From Gammaproteobacteria bacterium (lineage in GTDB: Bacteria; Pseudomonadota; Gammaproteobacteria; Thiohalobacterales; Thiohalobacteraceae): 37,522 nucleotides of DNA. The notes under the pieces are model-generated. The model was not told where the DNA came from. It did not search any database and was given only the letters and a program-made list of their open reading frames with translations. The stretch is from positions 1 to 37,522 of the forward strand of contig JAIOJV010000036.1 in the NCBI GenBank assembly GCA_019911805.1. The letters are read 5' to 3'. The position numbers were made by a program, and so were the translations under genes. Below, piece after piece: positions 27,345 to 33,311 of this stretch. Position 1 is the first letter of the stretch; each line of letters begins with the position of its first letter.

Positions 27345-27480
27345 TTGCCAGGGAAACACACGGAAAAATACCGACCAGACCATAGGGTGCACACCACCGC
27401 CCTCCGCACGCGCCAGGTGTTGGGCCGGGGCTTCGCGATACGGTTTCATGTCAGTGTCTTCCGTATGCTTTTCGTGACGG
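27345..27480. repeat. CACGGA palindromic element, subfamily II (degenerate copy)
   Basis: Left arm TTGCCAGGGAAACACACGGA (27345 on) and right arm near 27456-27480 (TCTTCCGTATGCTTTTCGTG). The interior shares CCGACCAGACCATA, CTCCGCACGCGCCAGGTGTT, GGCCGGGGCTTCGCGATA and GGTTTCAT with the 21573-21786 element. It separates fructokinase from sucrose-phosphate synthase within the gene cluster. Confidence 0.7.
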
Positions 27481-27496
27481 ACTGCGTTTTTCAGGA

Positions 27497-28456
27497 TCAT
27501 AGCCCCCAGGCCTCGCGATACCCTTTATATAGCGCAGCGTCCGCTGCCGTGGCACCGCGTTGAGCGCAGATGCGCGCCGCGAAGTCGAGCGAACGCTGCA
27601 GCGAGGTCGGCGCATCCCAGCCGTGCAGCAGGCCCAGAATGGTTACGGCGCTGAAGGCATCACCCGCACCGATGGTATCGACGAGCACCGGCACCGGCGG
27701 CGGCTGGCCGGAGACGACCTGGTCGTCCACGTAGCTCGCGCCTGCCGCGCCATAGGTCAGGATGATGCGCTCGACACCGAGTTCGGCGCGCAGCCGGATG
27801 GCCGCGTCCACAACCGCAGCGCGGGGTTCGGCGGCGGCGGACACCGGCCGCAGCGCCGCGATCTCCTCGTCATTGAGCTTGAGCCAGCGCGCGCCGCGCA
27901 TGAGGACCTCGGTCCGACCGGGCTCCCACCAGGGGGCACGCAGATTGATGTCGACGAAAGTCGGCGCGCCACTGACCTCGCGCAGACCCGCAAGTGCATC
28001 GCGTGCCGGTGGCGCACGGGTGATGAGACTGCCATGGTAGAGCAGGGCCGGCGCGAGGGACTGGGCCGCCGCCACGGCCGCCGCGCGGTCGATATGATCG
28101 TAGGCCTGGTCGGGCAGGATATCGAAGCTGTGCGACGCGCCGTCCTGCGCGATGCGCACGACGCCGGTAGGATGGTGGTTGTCGCGCTGCAGACCGCTGT
28201 CGTCCATGCCCCACGTGCCCATGGCAGCACGCACACGCGCCCCGCGGGCATCCTCGCCGATGCGGCTGACGAACAACGGCCGGGCACCGAACCCCTGCAG
28301 GTGCCAGGCGACGTTGAAGGGTGCGCCGCCCATGATCTCCTGACCGTCGGGGAAGCAATCGAACAGGACTTCCCCGAAGACCAGGGGGCGCGGCTGTCTG
28401 GAAGGACTCAGCGGTTCCGCCATGCAGATCGACCCCGGGCCAGCGGCAGGCCGCAC
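27497..28456 (-). CDS. Fructokinase-like PfkB-family carbohydrate kinase
   Basis: Ribokinase-fold sugar kinase, predicted to phosphorylate fructose released by sucrose synthase. Family features are the N-terminal FGEVLFDCFPDG, the substrate glycines MGGAPFNVAWHLQGFG, the NHHPTGVV lid segment, and the catalytic signature DTIGAGDAFSA with Asp as base. The 319-residue length is normal. I favour the GTG at 28456 because AGGAG lies 7 nt upstream; an ATG at 28423 (MAEPLSPSRQ) has no clear site. Its substrate is inferred from clustering with SPS and sucrose synthase, as in methanotroph sps-spp-fruK-sus operons. It is the first sugar gene of the cluster, separated from SPS by a 166-bp repeat-bearing gap. 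Confidence 0.88.
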   Translation of the reverse strand: MRPAAGPGSICMAEPLSPSRQPRPLVFGEVLFDCFPDGQEIMGGAPFNVAWHLQGFGARPLFVSRIGEDARGARVRAAMGTWGMDDSGLQRDNHHPTGVVRIAQDGASHSFDILPDQAYDHIDRAAAVAAAQSLAPALLYHGSLITRAPPARDALAGLREVSGAPTFVDINLRAPWWEPGRTEVLMRGARWLKLNDEEIAALRPVSAAAEPRAAVVDAAIRLRAELGVERIILTYGAAGASYVDDQVVSGQPPPVPVLVDTIGAGDAFSAVTILGLLHGWDAPTSLQRSLDFAARICAQRGATAADAALYKGYREAWGL

Positions 28457-28543
28457 CCCAGGGCTCCTCTGTGAAGGTGTGCGACGGTGACCGGTAGCCG
28501 GCGGCGTGGCGCCGGCATCACGCTGCCCGGGCGTCGCCGGAAA

Positions 28544-28840
28544 TCAGGCACCGGCCTGAACGGTCTCCAGTTCGAGGTGCTCGCGCAGCAGCTTGCGGGC
28601 GCTCGCGGACTGCAGATTCACCTCGCCCGGGCGCTCGCCGCCGAGGTACGCACTGAGGCTCACCATGGGCACCTTGCGGGTATCGACCAGCGGATACATC
28701 CCGCAGGTCTCGCAGGCGCGCAGCTTCGGCTGCGTGCCCGCCGGCACCTTGCCCACCGGCCGCTTGCGCAGCTTGTTGCAGTTATTGGTGGCCATGTAGG
28801 CCTGCTGGGGAATGCAGTAGAACATCATGTCCTTACTCAT
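28544..28840 (-). CDS. Small four-cysteine protein of unknown function
   Basis: A 98-residue protein (MSKDMMFYCIPQQAYMATNN ... LELETVQAGA) that I do not recognise. It has exactly four cysteines, C9, C21, C43 and C46, the last two as CETC, which suggests a zinc or Fe-S site. A basic loop (KLRKRPVGK) lies between. The ATG at 28840 is supported by AGGAGA about 10 nt upstream; the in-frame extension to 28933 is rejected. It lies 58 bp downstream of the MarR gene and 87 bp upstream of fructokinase on the same strand, so it may be co-transcribed with either. Confidence 0.75.
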   Translation of the reverse strand: MSKDMMFYCIPQQAYMATNNCNKLRKRPVGKVPAGTQPKLRACETCGMYPLVDTRKVPMVSLSAYLGGERPGEVNLQSASARKLLREHLELETVQAGA

Positions 28841-28898
28841 CGTTATTGTCTCCTGTGTCACAGCTCGAAAACGAATCCAGACCGGCCCACGACGGCAC

Positions 28899-29369
28899 CT
28901 AGAGTCCACCCGCCATGGGCCGCAGCGCCGCATCGCGGTCCGCGCCTTCCATCGGGCTGATCAGTGCCGCCAGCCCCTGGCTCAGGCGGGCGAGGTCACC
29001 GTCCGACAGTTGCGCCAGGGCAGCGGAGATGGCGCCCTGTGCGGGGCGCGGGGCGCGCCTGATCAGTGCCTCGCCGGCCGGGCTGACGGACACCTGTACC
29101 ACGCGCTGATCGGGACCGCCGCGACGGCGCTCGACCAGGCCCTTCTTCTCCAGCTTGTCGAGTAGATTGCTGGTGGTCGACGGGTGCAGTGACAGCGCCT
29201 GTGAGAGTTCCGACACGCGCAGCCCCGGCCGGTTCCTCAGCTCCCACAAGGCCCACAGCTGGGCGGCACTGACGCCGCACTGCCGCTCCACCCAGCGCGA
29301 ATGCTCCTGCATGGCGCGATAGACGATGCGCAGCTGCTGCACCACCGCACGGGCCTGCCGGTCGCGCAC
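28899..29369 (-). CDS. MarR-family transcriptional regulator
   Basis: A 156-residue winged-helix regulator: helical dimerisation segment at the N-terminus (VVQQLRIVYRAMQEHSRWVE), then the MarR core (VSAAQLWALWELRNRPGLRV, SELSQALSLHPSTTSNLLDK, LEKKGLVERRRGGPDQRVVQ) with the DxR wing motif as DQR. It starts with GTG at 29369; no ATG is available in frame upstream before a stop. It is the first gene of the strand-uniform block that leads into the sucrose genes. In halophilic methanotrophs a MarR protein (EctR) represses osmolyte genes, so control of sucrose synthesis is an attractive inference but unproven. Confidence 0.88.
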   Translation of the reverse strand: MRDRQARAVVQQLRIVYRAMQEHSRWVERQCGVSAAQLWALWELRNRPGLRVSELSQALSLHPSTTSNLLDKLEKKGLVERRRGGPDQRVVQVSVSPAGEALIRRAPRPAQGAISAALAQLSDGDLARLSQGLAALISPMEGADRDAALRPMAGGL

Positions 29370-29484
29370 GGTATCGGCGGGGGCGACGGGTCGGGGGGTA
29401 CAGGGTGCTCGACACTCATCGGGGAGGTATGGACGCCAAAAATATAGGTCCGCAGCATACCATATTTTCGCCTGTCGCGTCCAA

Positions 29485-29495
29485 TTACATTGTAA
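29485..29495. promoter_or_regulatory. Possible MarR operator in an AT-rich promoter region
   Basis: TTACATTGTAA is an 11-bp palindrome in the only AT-rich stretch (about 29440-29515) of the 297-bp gap upstream of the MarR gene. On the minus strand a TTGGAC element lies just after it, with TATGCT 19 nt further on. Autoregulation is typical for MarR proteins. The rest of the gap holds no gene I can support. Confidence 0.35.
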
Positions 29496-29666
29496 AACAT
29501 TAAGTTATGAATGAAGCCCCCGAGACATCGAGGGCGATCCGGCCGATCACGGCAGTGGCCTTGACTCACGTCATGCAGGTACTGGCGCGCAGAGGCGATG
29601 ATTCCCTGCAGCCGGCCGGGACGGCCGGCGGCTGAGATGCCGCACCGCAGGACTGACTGGCCGCGC

Positions 29667-30071
29667 TCAGACGTACATGGGCCGCCCATCGAGCAGCCGC
29701 AGCCAGCCGCGGGCGATGCGATAGATCAGCCAGACCGTGGCCGCGACCAGTACGCCGAAGCCGATCGGTGCACCGAGCATGCTCAGGATCAGCAGCAGGG
29801 CGACCACCAGCCACAGCAGGGCGAACCAGAAGGTACGGATCTGCCAGCGGTAGTGGGATTCCGCCCAGGAGCCACGCGCATCGCCGCGCTTTACGTAACT
29901 CATGACCACCGCGACGATCGAAGGCACGCTGCCCACGAAACTGCCGATGACGGTGGTGGACCCGGCGAAACCGATCAGAATGGCGACGGTATGCAGGGCG
30001 TAGACCAGGTGCGCGACCGTCCGCACGGAGGGCAGGGGTTCGGCGGTCAGGGGCGTGCTGAAGTCGGGCAT
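29667..30071 (-). CDS. Small four-helix membrane protein (DUF4870-like)
   Basis: A 134-residue inner-membrane protein with four hydrophobic helices: near residues 20-37 (VAHLVYALHTVAILIGFAG), 39-60 (TVIGSFVGSVPSIVAVVMSYV, shown in part), 80-97 (FWFALLWLVVALLLILSML) and 100-122. A hydrophilic loop RGDARGSWAESHYRWQIRT lies between helices 2 and 3; such a W-x-x-SH-x-RWQ-x-RTF loop is shared with DUF4870-type proteins. Function is unknown. It is transcribed away from the porin gene on its left-hand strand, with its own promoter presumably within 30072-30170. Confidence 0.7.
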   Translation of the reverse strand: MPDFSTPLTAEPLPSVRTVAHLVYALHTVAILIGFAGSTTVIGSFVGSVPSIVAVVMSYVKRGDARGSWAESHYRWQIRTFWFALLWLVVALLLILSMLGAPIGFGVLVAATVWLIYRIARGWLRLLDGRPMYV

Positions 30072-30171
30072 GGCAGGGCTCGCTGCTCGGAATTCGGCCT
30101 CAGGATACTCGAAAGGCCGTGCGGATGGTGCGCCCCGACGGCGCGCCGTCCACAGCCGGCCCGGGGCGCAA

Positions 30172-30301
30172 TTTTCAGTTTGAATTAAGCCGGCAGCGCT
30201 AGCCTGTCCGGTTCATCCATCAACAGAGGGGCGCAGTAATGGCCAATCCGGCAACCACGACCGCTCCCGCAGGGGGCCGCCCCGTGCGTATTTTTCACTG
30301 G
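30172..30301 (+). repeat. Direct repeat copy 1: promoter and 5' end of the cytochrome b gene
   Basis: This segment matches 31750-31880 along its length. Shared blocks are TTTTCAGTTTGA-TTAAGCC, GCTAGCCTGTCCGG, CATCCA-CAACAGAGGG, ATGGCC-ATCCGGCAACCAC and CCGTGCGTATTTT-CACTGGGT. The copies differ at scattered positions and in a short internal deletion in copy 1. They flank the porin gene. Confidence 0.85.
30174..30205 (+). promoter_or_regulatory. TTCAG-N6-TTAAG box and -10 upstream of the porin
   Basis: TTCAG (30174-30178), six bases, TTAAG (30185-30189), then TAGCCT at 30200-30205. It has the same geometry as the box before the PepSY operon and the one before the cytochrome b gene. It resembles BqsR/PmrA-type response-regulator sites. 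Confidence 0.5.
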
Positions 30302-30322
30302 GTGCCAGGAGTACCAATATGA
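30239..30322 (+). pseudogene. Truncated duplicate of the cytochrome b gene, now a 27-codon leader ORF
   Basis: The frame from ATG 30239 encodes MANPATTTAPAGGRPVRIFH followed by WVPGVPI and stop. It aligns with the N-terminus of the intact cytochrome b protein (MADPATTTYYPVWDRSVRIF, HWV). After HWV the similarity ends. The stop codon TGA (30320-30322) overlaps the porin ATG as ATGA, and the porin's AGGAG site lies inside this frame. It could therefore serve as a translated leader coupled to the porin. The origin as a remnant is clear; function as a leader is inference. Confidence 0.7.
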
Positions 30323-31464
30323 AATTAAAAATTTTATTCCTTTCCTGCGGCTGCCTGACCGTGACCCCCGCCAGCCAGGCTGCCAACCCCATCAATGACA
30401 CCCTGTCCTGGAGCGCCGACCTGCGCGCTGGCTACTACTCCCTGGAACGCGACGACCGCGACGGCAGCAGCGACGTCACGGACGAGCTCCGGGCCCGCAT
30501 CCGCCTGGGACTGGAAGCGAAACTCAGTGACCGCTGGCGTGCCAAGACCCGTTTCGCGGGGCGCTACTCCACCTACGAGAACGACAATCACTTTCAGTTC
30601 TTCACCAGCGCCCCCGCCACTGACGGCCTGCGCCGGGGGGATTCCACCCTCGACGAACTCTATCTCGCCTACAGCCCCGATGACCGTTGGCAGGTCACCC
30701 TCGGGCGCATGCAGACCAAGTTCGAACTGGTTGGCGTCGCCAAGAAGTCCCTGGACCGCAACGACAGCCCGAACGTCGACATCACCTGGACCGACGGCCT
30801 GCGCGTCACCCGCAAGGGCGACAACGGCTGGAACAGCCATGTCATCCTGCAGCGCAACCTCTCGGCCGGCCCCACCAATGTCCTGCGCTCCCCCTTGAAT
30901 TTCAGTGAAGATGACAGCCGCGTGATGGCCTTCTTTTCCCTGGAGAGCACCCAGCGCGTGGGCCCGGTAGTGCAACGCGCTATCGATATCAATTACCTGC
31001 CCGATGCCCTGCGCCGTGATGGCACGGCCACGGGACGCATCGAGGATTACTGGGGTTTGGTGGGGCGCCTGGCGGCCCAGTGGCCGCTGGGGGGCAGCGG
31101 CACCAAGTTCATGCTCGCCGGTGAAGGGGGCTATGCGCCCAACACCCCGACCGAGGCTGCCGTGAAGACGGGTACCAGCGGTGATGCCGGCGGGTTGGCC
31201 GCGCAGGTGACCTTCAATTTCATCGATATCATCCCCCGCCACAGCTTCGGCCTGGTCTACGGTCATGTGGAATCCGGCTGGTTACTGTCACCCGATTTCC
31301 GCAACAACAACAGCCTGATCGAAGGGCGCTATCAGTGGCGCATCGACAGCAACCGCAGCGTCGAGGCACGCCTGCGGGAACGCAAGGATCTCGACAGCAT
31401 CATCGGTGCCCAGCGCGACCGTACCGACCAGGATTTCTACGTCCGCTATACGCAGAAGTTCTAG
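30319..31464 (+). CDS. Outer-membrane porin-like beta-barrel protein
   Basis: A 381-residue exported barrel: signal peptide MKLKILFLSCGCLTVTPASQA, then repeated amphipathic strands (WSADLRAGYYSLERD, RIRLGLEAKLSDRWRAKTRF, DELYLAYSPDDRWQVTLGRM, YWGLVGRLAAQWPLG). The C-terminal strand QDFYVRYTQKF ends in Phe, the BAM recognition signal. It resembles general and phosphate-selective-type porins, but substrate cannot be assigned. AGGAG lies 7 nt before the ATG at 30319. The gene sits between two diverged copies of the cytochrome b promoter region and is preceded by an overlapping leader frame, so its expression may have been captured by that promoter. Confidence 0.85.
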   Translation: MKLKILFLSCGCLTVTPASQAANPINDTLSWSADLRAGYYSLERDDRDGSSDVTDELRARIRLGLEAKLSDRWRAKTRFAGRYSTYENDNHFQFFTSAPATDGLRRGDSTLDELYLAYSPDDRWQVTLGRMQTKFELVGVAKKSLDRNDSPNVDITWTDGLRVTRKGDNGWNSHVILQRNLSAGPTNVLRSPLNFSEDDSRVMAFFSLESTQRVGPVVQRAIDINYLPDALRRDGTATGRIEDYWGLVGRLAAQWPLGGSGTKFMLAGEGGYAPNTPTEAAVKTGTSGDAGGLAAQVTFNFIDIIPRHSFGLVYGHVESGWLLSPDFRNNNSLIEGRYQWRIDSNRSVEARLRERKDLDSIIGAQRDRTDQDFYVRYTQKF

Positions 31465-31735
31465 CGCCGGAACATAACCGAATGATCGAGTTCGAGGCGA
31501 ATGCCGATGCGTTCGCCGCTGGCGTGGTCGTGATGGCTCGGCACCAGGCTGAGCACCCGAACGCCGCTGGAGAGGCGCAGGGTGTAGAGAAAATCCGCAC
31601 CACGGAGGGCCTTGTCGCAGACCTCGGTGAGCATGGGGCTGGCGTCGTCATGGACGATCGGCGGGACGCACCAGCACCATCAGCCGGCCGTGCGGGCGGA
31701 CGATCACCGGGCCATATCCGCCCTCGGCCGGTCCG
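31461..31735 (-). pseudogene. Remnant of an ABC transporter ATPase (C-terminal TOBE-like part)
   Basis: On the minus strand this stretch reads LMVLVRPADRP, a frameshift, then VHDDASPMLTEVCDKALRGA, DFLYTLRLSSGVRVLSLVPS and HHDHASGERIGIRLELDHSV, ending MFRR and stop. The pattern (LVRP-D, HDD-SP, GADFLYTL-L-SG, SLVPSHH-H--GE-IGIRL) is that of the C-terminal domain of FbpC/PotA-like ABC ATPases. The N-terminal ATPase part is absent and the frame is broken, so it is a relic. It fills the gap between the porin and the cytochrome b promoter. The assignment is by remembered family pattern. Confidence 0.55.
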
Positions 31736-31749
31736 GGCCGAGGCACACC

Positions 31750-31880
31750 TTTTCAGTTTGAGTTAAGCCAAGATCGCTAGCCTGTCCGGCACATCCACCA
31801 ACAGAGGGCCGCAGCGATGGCCGATCCGGCAACCACAACCTACTATCCCGTATGGGACCGCTCCGTGCGTATTTTCCACT
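31750..31880 (+). repeat. Direct repeat copy 2: promoter and 5' end of the intact cytochrome b gene
   Basis: This is the second copy of the 30172-30301 segment, 1.58 kb downstream. It is the parental version, since the coding frame continues into the full gene. Confidence 0.85.
31752..31783 (+). promoter_or_regulatory. TTCAG-N6-TTAAG box and -10 of the cytochrome b gene
   Basis: TTCAG (31752-31756), six bases, TTAAG (31763-31767), then TAGCCT at 31778-31783. It has the same spacing as the porin copy. Confidence 0.5.
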
Positions 31881-32563
31881 GGGTCAACTTCACCACCGTG
31901 CTGCTGCTCCTGGGCATCGGTCTGATCATCTACAACGGCAAGGCGCTGGGCATCTCGGCCGATGCCAAGGTGTTCCTCAAGACCTTCCACGTCTGGGTCG
32001 GCTATGTGATGGTCCTGAACCTCGGCTGGCGCTTCGTGTGGGGCTTCATGGGCAGCCGCTACACCCGCTGGGGTGCGGTCCTGCCCTTCGGCAGAGGCTA
32101 TTTCCGCGAACTGCGTGCCTACCTGAGCAGCCTCGGCAACGGCGGACAGCGCCGCTACCTGGGCCACAACCCGCTCGGCCGGCTGATGGTGCTGGTGCTG
32201 TTCGTACTGCTGGCGGTGCAGGGCGTGACCGGCCTGGTAGTGGCCGGCACCGACATCTACTACCCGCCACTGGGCAGCTGGATCGCCAGCTGGGTCGCCG
32301 CGCCCGGTGTGGACCCGGCGACCCTGCTGCCAGGCAACAAGGAGATGGTGGATCCCGCGGCCTGGGAGGCGATGCGCGAGTTCCGCAAGCCCTACATCAC
32401 ACTGCACAAGATCGTCTTCATCGTGCTGGGCGGTGCGGCACTGTTGCACATCCTCGCCGTGGTCGTGATCGAGATCAAGGAGCGCAGCGGCCTGGTGTCG
32501 GCCATGATCTACGGTCGTAAGACGCTGGACTGCAAGCCGGTGGATCTGCCCGAGCAGGAGTAA
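31817..32563 (+). CDS. Cytochrome b561 / Ni-Fe-hydrogenase-type dihaem cytochrome b
   Basis: A 248-residue inner-membrane dihaem cytochrome of the cytochrome b/b6 (Ni_hydr_CYTB) family. It has four main helices, near 24-40, 55-77, 123-143 and 195-220. Histidines suitable as haem ligands lie at H21 (RIFHWVNF), H58 (TFHVWVG), H197 (TLHKIVF) and H211 (LLHILAV). It would move electrons between the quinone pool and a periplasmic partner. No partner cytochrome c gene is adjacent, unlike the usual DUF1924/dihaem-cytochrome pairing. The ATG at 31817 follows GAGGG about 10 nt upstream. Its 5' end and promoter are duplicated upstream of the porin gene. A response-regulator-like box precedes it. Confidence 0.9.
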   Translation: MADPATTTYYPVWDRSVRIFHWVNFTTVLLLLGIGLIIYNGKALGISADAKVFLKTFHVWVGYVMVLNLGWRFVWGFMGSRYTRWGAVLPFGRGYFRELRAYLSSLGNGGQRRYLGHNPLGRLMVLVLFVLLAVQGVTGLVVAGTDIYYPPLGSWIASWVAAPGVDPATLLPGNKEMVDPAAWEAMREFRKPYITLHKIVFIVLGGAALLHILAVVVIEIKERSGLVSAMIYGRKTLDCKPVDLPEQE

Positions 32564-32575
32564 CCGCGGCGGTGA

Positions 32576-32605
32576 GGGCGTGCCGCGACGACGCGCGGCA
32601 CGCCC
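32576..32605. terminator. Strong hairpin between convergent genes
   Basis: GGGCGTGCCGCG (32576-32587) and CGCGGCACGCCC (32594-32605) form a perfect 12-bp stem with a 6-nt loop, 12 bp after the cytochrome b stop and before the convergent Lrp-type gene. No T-tract is seen on either strand, so it may block transcription or protect RNA ends. Confidence 0.55.
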
Positions 32606-32623
32606 CTACCGGCGCAACATGCT

Positions 32624-32893
32624 CTATAAGGAGAACATCGCCTCCAGGTCGTGACGCGAATAGGCCTTGAAGGCCAGCAACGTCGCGGTCTTCTCGATGC
32701 CATCGATCTTCAGCAGATGACTGGTCACGAGTTCCGCCATCGCATCGGTGTCCGCCACCCGCACGACTGCGATCAGATCGTACTCACCACTGACCGAAAA
32801 CACCTCGGAAATCTCCCGCATGCCGGCGAGCTGCTCGGCGATTTCGTTCACCAGGTGGCGTTCGACGTTGATGAGGATGATGGCAGTGACCAT
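32624..32893 (-). CDS. Stand-alone Lrp/AsnC ligand-binding (RAM) domain protein
   Basis: An 89-residue protein made only of the Lrp/AsnC effector-binding domain: MVTAIILINVERHLVNEIAE, the central GEYDLIAVVRVADTDAMAEL, and the closing GIEKTATLLAFKAYSRHDLE. The N-terminal helix-turn-helix of full-length Lrp proteins is absent. The ATG at 32893 fits the family; the frame upstream runs into low-quality sequence and is rejected. Such RAM-only proteins bind amino acids and may assemble with full-length Lrp regulators. It is convergent with the cytochrome b gene. Confidence 0.88.
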   Translation of the reverse strand: MVTAIILINVERHLVNEIAEQLAGMREISEVFSVSGEYDLIAVVRVADTDAMAELVTSHLLKIDGIEKTATLLAFKAYSRHDLEAMFSL

Positions 32894-33056
32894 GGCTGTT
32901 ACCCGAAAGTGAAAGTCCGTCGTGAGGGTGCATGCTAACGCGCTGTCAAAGCGAAACAAACTTTTTGCTACTCCCCGGCAGCCGCCAAGGTCACGACAGT
33001 CCCGATCCCACCACCGGGCGACACCCCCGCAGCACCTGATTCTCATCCCGGGATCG

Positions 33057-33204
33057 AGTGCTATATTGTACTCGCCGACACGCCAACCCCGACCGTTGCC
33101 GGTAGGCGGTGGCATGAACACCGCGATCACCCAGAAGGCGCGTCCAGGATCCAATCTGGACCGCCCAGGCCAGCCTGCGCACCTTCTTCAATATTGTCGC
33201 TGAT
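33057..33204 (+). repeat. Direct repeat copy 1: promoter and 5' end of the antitoxin gene
   Basis: AGTGCTATATTGTAC (33057-33071) is identical to the antitoxin promoter segment at 35510-35524. ATGAACACCGCGA-C--CCCAGAA and the stretch GCCTGCGCACCTTCTTCAA.ATTGTCGC then parallel the antitoxin's first 33 codons. The two copies flank the GGDEF/EAL gene. Confidence 0.75.
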
Positions 33205-33213
33205 CCACCGTAA
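33114..33213 (+). pseudogene. Frameshifted 5' remnant of a Xre/MbcA-type antitoxin gene
   Basis: From ATG 33114 the first eight codons give MNTAITQK (intact antitoxin: MNTATAQK). After a frameshift near 33143-33146, the frame gives DPIWTAQASLRTFFNIVAD, matching DPAKTAGAALRTYFNIAEA of the intact antitoxin. Similarity stops there, and a stop codon follows at 33211-33213. The rest of the 32894-33311 gap shows only possible promoter elements for the flanking genes. Confidence 0.7.
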
Positions 33214-33311
33214 ACACCCTACGTTCTACAGAATATTAGTAGGTTGCCGACGGACTGGATACTTGCCTGCAGGGTCGATACGGCGCGTAACGCAGATTCG
33301 GACGGAACCGT

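Noticed and set aside
22385-27477. Long plus-strand frames antisense to sucrose synthase and SPS
   Set aside because: Both enzymes are clear on the minus strand; the antisense frames are codon-position shadows rich in Gln, His and Arg.
29370-29430. Small ORF MSVEHPVPPDPSPPP upstream of the MarR gene
   Set aside because: It is out of frame with MarR, has no ribosome site, and runs antisense-like into the regulator with no recognisable product.
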